A stretch of 13,239 nt of DNA from Clostridiales bacterium (GTDB lineage Bacteria > Bacillota > Clostridia > Peptostreptococcales > T1SED10-28). How positions within the stretch are numbered: the first letter of the stretch is position 1; each line of letters starts with the position of its first letter. The position numbers and the translations under genes are program-made. Shown piece by piece: positions 1 through 5,030 of this stretch. The stretch lies in assembly GCA_007134725.1 (NCBI GenBank), contig SLKF01000078.1:1-13239 (forward strand), in the 5' to 3' direction. The notes below the pieces were generated by a model. It was not told the origin of the DNA, did not search any database, and saw only the letters and a program-made list of their open reading frames with translations.

Positions 1-40
1 ATTAGTTGTTCAAAATATCATTCGGTTTAAAAAAGAAATA

Positions 41-77
41 TACAGACAGATAAATTAATCAAGTTTGGCTGTCTGTA
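41..77. repeat. 9-bp perfect inverted repeat upstream of the first gene
   Basis: The arms TACAGACAG (41-49) and CTGTCTGTA (69-77) are exact reverse complements separated by 19 bases. The right arm ends 30 bases before the ATG at 108. This could be an operator or an mRNA leader hairpin of the small membrane protein gene. No T-tract follows, so it is not a terminator. I found no convincing sigma-A promoter in the first 107 bases, and the function is unknown. Confidence 0.45.
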
Positions 78-107
78 GAAAAACCAACTAGGGGATGATG
101 AGATAAT

Positions 108-368
108 ATGGATTTTTTCTTCGAATTTATTTTAGAATTATTGTTTGAAGGAACGGCAGCTGCAACAAAGTCAAAAGTAGCCCCAAGGGCCTTGAAAATT
201 GTGATTACTGTATTCATCTTTAGTCTGATGCTACTATTCTTCGCTCTTGCCTACATATTCAGAGATCATAAGGAACAGAGGTATGTTTTTATAGGAATCG
301 GTCTCGTGATAGCAATTTACCTTTCCGGGCTATTAAGAGAAGGAATTCGCAAAATGGATCGTTTGTAG
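108..368 (+). CDS. small two-helix membrane protein, function unknown
   Basis: This encodes 86 residues. The N-terminus (1-28) is rich in Phe/Leu/Glu (MDFFFEFILELLFEG) and probably forms an amphipathic or re-entrant helix. Two hydrophobic segments follow at about 29-50 (IVITVFIFSLMLLFFALAYIF) and 58-75 (FIGIGLVIAIYLSGLL), with the charged linker RDHKEQR between them and a basic tail (REGIRKMDRL). This predicts a small inner-membrane protein. A purine-rich stretch (AGGGGATGATGAG, 90-102) lies upstream of the ATG and can serve as ribosome binding site, though the match is not the clean AAGGAGG of the other genes. Small membrane proteins with a similar N-terminus occur in Firmicutes as conserved hypotheticals, from memory. 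I cannot assign a function. It appears monocistronic, followed by a palindrome. Confidence 0.7.
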   Translation: MDFFFEFILELLFEGTAAATKSKVAPRALKIVITVFIFSLMLLFFALAYIFRDHKEQRYVFIGIGLVIAIYLSGLLREGIRKMDRL

Positions 369-388
369 AGAAAGGATTTTATTTAAAT

Positions 389-439
389 GACGGAGAGACA
401 GGGATTTGTCAGAATCAGACAGGTCCCTGTCTCTCCGTT
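389..439. repeat. long palindrome with 14-bp perfect arms
   Basis: The left arm CGGAGAGACAGGGA (391-404) and right arm TCCCTGTCTCTCCG (424-437) are exact reverse complements; A390/T438 extends the pair. Inside the loop, TGTC (407-410) and GACA (418-421) can pair as well, giving a nested stem. It starts 21 bases after the stop codon of the 86-residue gene. There is no T-tract beyond the right arm, so it is not a standard intrinsic terminator. GGGACAG/CTGTCCC-type palindromes are common dispersed intergenic repeats in clostridia, some linked to REP-type tyrosine transposases, so a dispersed repeat unit is the best guess. Confidence 0.55.
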
Positions 440-469
440 GCGTCCAGATCGTCATTCTGTAAGGTTAAG

Positions 470-510
470 AGCCGACCCCTAGAAAAAATTGTTCAGGGTC
501 GGTTGAATTT
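470..510 (+). terminator. possible stem-loop terminator or leader hairpin
   Basis: CCGACCC (472-478) pairs perfectly with GGGTCGG (496-502), and A470/T504 and G471/T503 extend it. The loop is 17 bases. A weak T-rich stretch (TTGAATTTTC) follows. It lies between the small membrane protein gene and the HD hydrolase operon. It could end transcription from the left or sit in the leader of the operon on the right. The T-tract is interrupted, so I call it only tentatively. Confidence 0.35.
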
Positions 511-596
511 TCTTCTAAAGGGTAAAAATATTCATAAGAAAATAAAGGAATTTGAAAAGAAAATGGCGAATTACAGATGTAAAGGAGAGTGCGCCC

Positions 597-1175
597 ATGA
601 ACGAAAGCCATAAGGATAAAATGCTGGTAAAAGCCATTGAAACCGCAGCAAAGACCCATGAACACCAGAAACGAAAATCTACGGACATCCCTTATATTGT
701 ACATCCTTTTGAAATCGCCATGATCTTACAACGAAACGGGATAGAAGACCAGGAAATTCTAGCCGCTGGGATACTGCATGATACCCTAGAGGATGGAGAC
801 CTGGACAGTAGCTACCTGGAAAAAGCCTTTTCCAAAAGGGTAAAGGAGCTGGTGCTGGGGGCCTCGGAGGAAATTGAGGGACGGGATCAACGCCCCTGGA
901 ATATCCGAAAAGCCCATACGATTAAAACGATTAAAACCCTGAATGATGATGCGAAACTTATTGTCTGCGCTGACAAACTCAGTAACGCAAGAAGCATTCT
1001 GCGAGCTTATGAAGAAATGGGAAATCGACTGTGGGAACGATTCAATGCAGGCTTCGAGGATCAAAAGTGGTACTATGACGGGCTTGTTGACGCCCTAGCG
1101 GACCTGGAGGAGTATCCCATGTATCAAGAACTGCAAGCAGTGGTTGACGGGATTTTTCATAGAAAGGAAGGGTAG
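597..1175 (+). CDS. HD-domain hydrolase, SpoT/MESH1-like (p)ppGpp hydrolase family
   Basis: The protein has 192 residues. Its motifs match the hydrolase domain of RelA/SpoT enzymes: H21-x-x-Q-x-RK, IPYIVHPFEIA with H36, ILHDTLED with H61-D62, and VCADKLSNARS with D126. The spacing H36/H61-D62/D126 is close to the four Mn-binding ligands of SpoT (H53, H77-D78, D144). No synthetase, TGS or ACT domain is present, so this is a stand-alone hydrolase of the small-alarmone-hydrolase/MESH1 size. The expected reaction is removal of the 3' pyrophosphate of (p)ppGpp, but related stand-alone HD proteins use other nucleotides (for example NADPH), so the substrate is not proven. I chose ATG 597 because AAAGGAG (581-587) lies 9 bases upstream; an in-frame TTG at 552 has no such site. 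It is the first gene of an operon, with only 2 bases to the next gene. Confidence 0.85.
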   Translation: MNESHKDKMLVKAIETAAKTHEHQKRKSTDIPYIVHPFEIAMILQRNGIEDQEILAAGILHDTLEDGDLDSSYLEKAFSKRVKELVLGASEEIEGRDQRPWNIRKAHTIKTIKTLNDDAKLIVCADKLSNARSILRAYEEMGNRLWERFNAGFEDQKWYYDGLVDALADLEEYPMYQELQAVVDGIFHRKEG

Positions 1176-1177
1176 CC

Positions 1178-1885
1178 ATGAAAACCATTGGAATACTGGG
1201 AGGTATGGGGCCGGAGGCAACCCTGCTTCTTTACGAGTTGATTATCAGACATACGCAGGCAAAATCCGATCAGGAGCATATCCCAACCCTTATTTACTCC
1301 AATACGAGAATACCGGACCGAACCGCAGCTATTCTACATAAAGGGGAAGATCCACTGCCCTATTTGGTAAAGTCAGCAAAAGTTCTGAAGGAGGGAAACG
1401 TAGATCTGATCGGGATGCCCTGCAATACAGCCCATTATTATATTAAAAAGATTAAAAAAGAAGTGGAAGTGGATATTGTCAATATGGTGGATCTGGCTTA
1501 TGATGAAATTATGAAGCGTCATCTTGGAAAAAAGATCATGATCTTTGCTACGGAGGGAACTATCGAAACCGGTATTTATGACTTTTCTAAAAAGAAGGAC
1601 CCGGTTCAAGTGATCGCTCCCGGACCTGATGATCAAAAGGTGTTACGAGAGATGATTTACGGACAGGTTAAAGCCGGGAAACGGCCCATCGAGTTAGAGA
1701 CTTACCAGGAACTACTTTACCGGGTGGAGGAAGATGGTATTGAAGCCGTGATTTTAGGTTGCACCGAGCTGTCTTATTTACACAGTATGTTTAAATTCCC
1801 AAATAATATTGAGTTTATCAATACCTTGGAACTACTAGCCCGGGAGTTGGTAAAACGAGGGAAAGATGAGGAGGAGAACCAGTGA
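1178..1885 (+). CDS. aspartate/glutamate racemase family protein
   Basis: The protein has 235 residues, the usual length for the cofactor-independent amino-acid racemase family (COG1794, RacX-like). The N-terminal GGMGPEAT (8-15) is the family signature. The two catalytic cysteines are present: C82 in MPCNTAHYY and C195 in LGCTELSYL. These act as the acid/base pair that inverts the alpha carbon, so the enzyme should be active. Aspartate or another amino acid is the likely substrate; the broad-specificity RacX type cannot be separated from a true aspartate racemase by eye. The ATG lies 2 bases after the preceding stop with GGAAGGG just upstream, implying translational coupling. The 3' end overlaps the flavodoxin start by 4 bases. 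Possible roles are D-amino-acid production for the cell wall or catabolism of D-amino acids. Confidence 0.85.
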   Translation: MKTIGILGGMGPEATLLLYELIIRHTQAKSDQEHIPTLIYSNTRIPDRTAAILHKGEDPLPYLVKSAKVLKEGNVDLIGMPCNTAHYYIKKIKKEVEVDIVNMVDLAYDEIMKRHLGKKIMIFATEGTIETGIYDFSKKKDPVQVIAPGPDDQKVLREMIYGQVKAGKRPIELETYQELLYRVEEDGIEAVILGCTELSYLHSMFKFPNNIEFINTLELLARELVKRGKDEEENQ

Positions 1886-2301
1886 AAACCCAAGTTATTT
1901 ATTTTACCAAGACCGGCCATTCACGAAAGATTGCGAAACGGATCGGCAAAGAACTAGAGCTGGAAGCCCTGGATGTAAAAGAAAGTCCGAAGCTGAAGAA
2001 TGTGGACCTGCTCTTTGTGGTAGGAGGTATTTACGGAGGAAAAAGCGATCCGAAATTACTGAATTACCTTGACACCCTGGAAGGGGGATCTGTAAAAAAA
2101 GCGGTATTGATGACTTCCTGTACCAGTATGAAAAATCAACAGGATGAGGTGCGAAAACGACTGGAAGGCAAAGGAATAGAAGTATCAAATGATGAATTTA
2201 TCTGCAAGGGTAGCTTTCTGATCTTTGGATGGGGGCATCCCAACAAAGAGGATCTCGAAAATGCGGTGAAATTCGCAAAGGGACATTTGGAAGATCGTTA
2301 A
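1882..2301 (+). CDS. small flavodoxin-like protein
   Basis: The protein has 139 residues, typical of short-chain flavodoxins. The N-terminus VIYFTKTGHSRKIAKRI (5-21) has the strand plus T/S-x-T-G loop that holds the FMN phosphate. GGIYGG (48-53) corresponds to the second FMN-contacting loop, and LMTSC near 76-80 to the third strand. It is expected to be a cytoplasmic FMN electron carrier, or a flavodoxin-fold component of a reductase. The start is GTG at 1882, overlapping the upstream stop codon, and GAGGAGGAG (1868-1876) supplies a strong binding site. It is the last gene of the HD hydrolase-racemase-flavodoxin operon; the stop codon is embedded in the terminator stem. The redox partner is not evident from the neighbours. 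Confidence 0.8.
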   Translation: MKTQVIYFTKTGHSRKIAKRIGKELELEALDVKESPKLKNVDLLFVVGGIYGGKSDPKLLNYLDTLEGGSVKKAVLMTSCTSMKNQQDEVRKRLEGKGIEVSNDEFICKGSFLIFGWGHPNKEDLENAVKFAKGHLEDR

Positions 2302-2326
2302 AAAAGATGCTTCGGCATCTTTTTTT
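2300..2326 (+). terminator. intrinsic terminator after the flavodoxin gene
   Basis: An 11-bp stem (AAAAAAGATGC, 2300-2310, with GCATCTTTTTT, 2315-2325) closes on a TTCG tetraloop and runs into a T-tract (2320-2326). The last two bases of the flavodoxin TAA stop form part of the stem. This is a textbook Rho-independent terminator. Confidence 0.93.
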
Positions 2327-2361
2327 AATTTTTTGTATTTCTGAAGAAAATATTGATAGAA

Positions 2362-2379
2362 CCCCACTTTAGGGTGGGG
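2362..2379. promoter_or_regulatory. GC-rich 18-bp palindrome, candidate operator
   Basis: CCCCAC (2362-2367) and GTGGGG (2374-2379) form a near-symmetric element centred at 2370/2371, in an otherwise AT-rich leader. It directly precedes or overlaps a possible sigma-A promoter of the ABC exporter: GGGACA (2377-2382), 18-base spacer, TATAGT (2401-2406). A palindrome at a -35 box is a typical repressor or MerR/TetR-type operator position. The promoter match is moderate, so both assignments are tentative. Confidence 0.4.
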
Positions 2380-2434
2380 ACACCTCCCTCTTCTAAATGC
2401 TATAGTAAAAATATAAACTATGAGGAGGGATACC

Positions 2435-3325
2435 ATGAATGTTATTCGTATTGAAAACCTAGATAAGTATTACGGAAGTTTTAAAGCCTTAGACAATTTG
2501 AATTTGACCGTATCCAAAGGAGATATTATGGGCTTTATCGGACCCAACGGAGCGGGAAAGACCACCACCATTCGAGTGCTATTGGGACTACTGAAAAGTA
2601 ATGGTGGAAAAGCCGAGGTATTCGGAGAGGATGCCTGGGAGAAAAACGTGAAAATCCACAAAAACCTGGCCTACGTTCCAGGAGATGTGCAGCTGTGGTC
2701 GAATTTCACCGGAGGAGAGATCATCGACTTACTGGGAAGCCTTCGGGGCTCCATGAACAAAGAAAAACGAAACCAACTGATTCAGCGGTTTCAACTAGAT
2801 CCGGGAAAGAAATTCAAAACCTACTCTAAGGGAAATCGTCAGAAGGTGGCACTGATTTCCGCATTATCCTCGGAAGTGGATCTGTATATTTTTGACGAGC
2901 CCACCTCGGGCTTGGATCCCTTAATGGAAAAGGTATTTCAGCAGTGTGTGATGGAACTGAAAGAACAGGGAAAAACCATACTCCTCTCCAGTCATATTTT
3001 GGCGGAGGTGGAGCGACTTTGCAATAAAATCGCTATCATCAAGGACGGCACCATTGTGGAAACCGGAGAAATCCATGAAATGGAACATTTAAAGCGGACA
3101 CATGTAATTTTGGAGGGGGAAAACATCAAGGACACCCTGAAAAATTTAATTTACGTTCATCATTTGAAGGAAGTTGATGAAAAGCTGGAGTTTGAAGTGG
3201 ACCGGCATCATATCAACGACCTGTTTAAGGTGCTCAGCCGGCAGTCCATTACCTCGATCAAATGTCATCCCCCAAAACTGGAAGATATCTTTATTGATCA
3301 TTACCGGGAGGAGGATGTCTCATGA
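2435..3325 (+). CDS. ABC transporter ATP-binding protein, drug/antibiotic exporter type
   Basis: The protein has 296 residues. It has all nucleotide-binding motifs: Walker A GPNGAGKTT (36-44), signature YSKGNRQKV (130-138, the SKGN form found in many ABC-2 exporters rather than LSGGQ), Walker B LYIFDEPTSGLD (150-161), and H-loop histidine H187 in LLSSHI. Residues after about 215 form a C-terminal extension (DRHHINDLF, PKLEDIFIDHY) typical of ABC-2 exporter ATPases. It powers the permease encoded directly downstream. I place the start at ATG 2435 because AGGAGG (2423-2428) lies 6 bases upstream; the in-frame ATG at 2420 would put that site inside the coding region. The stop overlaps the permease ATG by 4 bases (ATGA), so the two proteins are translationally coupled. 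The substrate is not visible in the sequence; pairing with a polyketide-exporter-like permease suggests efflux of a hydrophobic drug. Confidence 0.92.
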   Translation: MNVIRIENLDKYYGSFKALDNLNLTVSKGDIMGFIGPNGAGKTTTIRVLLGLLKSNGGKAEVFGEDAWEKNVKIHKNLAYVPGDVQLWSNFTGGEIIDLLGSLRGSMNKEKRNQLIQRFQLDPGKKFKTYSKGNRQKVALISALSSEVDLYIFDEPTSGLDPLMEKVFQQCVMELKEQGKTILLSSHILAEVERLCNKIAIIKDGTIVETGEIHEMEHLKRTHVILEGENIKDTLKNLIYVHHLKEVDEKLEFEVDRHHINDLFKVLSRQSITSIKCHPPKLEDIFIDHYREEDVS

Positions 3326-4926
3326 AAACCATGAACCTTTATAACAACTTCTCCTTATTAAAGTTTGCGATTAAACGCGACAGGGTTCGATCTATCATTT
3401 GGATTATGGGTATCGGTGGTATGATTCTTCTATTTACAATGATGTTTAAGAATTTACTTCCCACGGAGCAGGACATCATCACCATGACAATCGCCCAGTC
3501 CGCAACCCCCGCTACCCGGATTTTTATGGCTCCCGCATCGGGGGTTAGCCTCGGAGGTTTTACAATGCTTCGGGTCTCTACGACGATTATTACCTTTTTT
3601 GGACTCTTTAACTTTTTGACGGTGATTCGTCATACCCGTCAAAGTGAAGATTTAGGACGACTAGAGTTACTGGGATCCACCGCTGTAGGCCGTTACAGTG
3701 TGCTTACCTCCACCCTTGGTTTGATGGGGATTTTAAATTTTTTACTGGCCGGGGTAACCTTTGGTATTTTTCTATGGATTGTAGCTTTGCCCGCGGAAGG
3801 ATCTTTGTTGGCGGCCCTCAGTTTTGGGCTTTTTGGAATGCTCTTTGGGGTTATCGGAGCCATTACCGCCCAGCTGGCTCAAACCTCCCGGGGGGCTTCG
3901 GGCCTTGCAGGGTTGATTCTCGCTTTTAGTTTTCTAATCTCGGGAATGGGTAATGCCCTAGGGGAATTTCATTTGGACACCCTGACCGTAGACAGTCACT
4001 TTATGATCTGGTTTTCTCCCTACGGATGGTATCAACAAATCCACGCCTTCCATGACAATCAGGGGATCTTTCTTCTTGTCTATGTAGCGGCAATCCTTAT
4101 ACTGCTACCAATTCCTTATTTTCTCCTGCAACGTCGGGATCTGGGAGCAGGGATCCTGCCGGCTAAAAAGGGGCGGGAAGAGGCATCCCCCTTCTTAAGA
4201 TCTCCCCTGGGACTTGCTTGGAGACTTCATCGAAAGTTGATGGTTATCTGGGTTTTGGTAGCTCTGTCCCTTGGAAGTCTTTTTGGGGCCATCAGTGAAG
4301 ACTTTTCTGAAGCCTTGGGAGCCTTAGAACAGGCGGGAGCCGTGTTCTCGGAAGAACAGATGTTGCTTAGCGTCATCAGTATTTTGGGAAGCCTGTTGAT
4401 TATTTACGTAATTCAGGGACTTCTGATACTCTCGGGAGAAGAAAAAAATGGTGGGGTGGAAGGGGTTTTATCTGCCTCGGTGTCCCGAAGGATCTGGCTT
4501 GGCAGTCATATTGTGATGATCCTGTCGGGAAGCTTTTTAGTGCTTCTTGCCATCGGTCTTTCCACGGGAATTGCAGCCTCGGGGCAGGAGATTTTTACTG
4601 TGGGAATGCTTTTGGAGACGGCAATGCTACTGCTACCGGCTTTTATTGCTGTGGCTGGGTTCTCGTTGTTGGCTTATTCCCTTTCTCATCGGATGTTTCC
4701 TTCAGTACCCTGGGGAATTATGATAATCAGCTTAGGACTGGGGCCTTTCTTCGGATCCGCCATGGATCTGCCAGAAACACTGAAAAATCTATCCCCATTT
4801 ACCCACGTTCCTTATGTACTACAGGATTTGGAAGGGGCGGGATATTGGATCTTTGCTGTTCTTGGACTGATCACCCTGATTGTGGCGGTTTTTAGGATTC
4901 GACATCGGCCCTTGGATTTACCATAA
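3322..4926 (+). CDS. ABC-2 type permease, putative polyketide/drug exporter (COG3559-like)
   Basis: The protein has 534 residues and about 12 predicted membrane helices in two halves joined by a charged linker (about 271-290). The halves look related: ED-x-GRLELLGSTAVGR (110-124) in the first matches EEKNGGVEGVLSASVSRR (373-390) in the second, and SPYGWYQQIHAF (232-243) matches SPFTHVPYVLQD (491-502). Such fused two-half permeases are annotated as exporters of polyketide antibiotics (TnrB/tetronasin-type) and need only one kind of ATPase partner, consistent with the single upstream ATPase gene. ATG 3322 overlaps the ATPase stop, with GGGAGGAGG (3306-3314) as binding site; an internal Met at codon 4 is a possible alternative start. 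The gene ends 40 bases before a large hairpin shared with the convergent regulator gene. The substrate is unknown. Confidence 0.88.
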   Translation: MKTMNLYNNFSLLKFAIKRDRVRSIIWIMGIGGMILLFTMMFKNLLPTEQDIITMTIAQSATPATRIFMAPASGVSLGGFTMLRVSTTIITFFGLFNFLTVIRHTRQSEDLGRLELLGSTAVGRYSVLTSTLGLMGILNFLLAGVTFGIFLWIVALPAEGSLLAALSFGLFGMLFGVIGAITAQLAQTSRGASGLAGLILAFSFLISGMGNALGEFHLDTLTVDSHFMIWFSPYGWYQQIHAFHDNQGIFLLVYVAAILILLPIPYFLLQRRDLGAGILPAKKGREEASPFLRSPLGLAWRLHRKLMVIWVLVALSLGSLFGAISEDFSEALGALEQAGAVFSEEQMLLSVISILGSLLIIYVIQGLLILSGEEKNGGVEGVLSASVSRRIWLGSHIVMILSGSFLVLLAIGLSTGIAASGQEIFTVGMLLETAMLLLPAFIAVAGFSLLAYSLSHRMFPSVPWGIMIISLGLGPFFGSAMDLPETLKNLSPFTHVPYVLQDLEGAGYWIFAVLGLITLIVAVFRIRHRPLDLP

Positions 4927-4965
4927 TACAAAAAAATGATGTATATTAGTACGGAATGCATGATA

Positions 4966-5018
4966 AAACAACCGTCTTTCAGGAAGCCATTGTGGCAGAT
5001 CTTAAAAGGCGGTTGTTT
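4966..5018. terminator. hairpin between convergent genes, candidate bidirectional terminator
   Basis: AAACAACCGTCTTT (4966-4979) pairs with AAAGGCGGTTGTTT (5005-5018) over 14 positions with one G-U pair. A smaller hairpin, GCCA (4986-4989) with TGGC (4993-4996), sits inside the loop. The arms end in A-rich/T-rich flanks on both sides, which suits termination of the permease transcript rightward and the LuxR transcript leftward. The T-tracts are interrupted, so efficiency is uncertain. Confidence 0.6.
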
Positions 5019-5030
5019 ATATTTGTTTTA

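Noticed and set aside
552..596. TTG start that would add 15 residues to the HD hydrolase
   Set aside because: No ribosome binding site precedes TTG 552, while AAAGGAG sits 9 bases before ATG 597, and the family motifs begin after that point.
2420..2434. Upstream ATG for the ABC ATPase
   Set aside because: It would place the AGGAGG site inside the coding sequence; ATG 2435 fits the site and the normal N-terminus of ABC ATPases.
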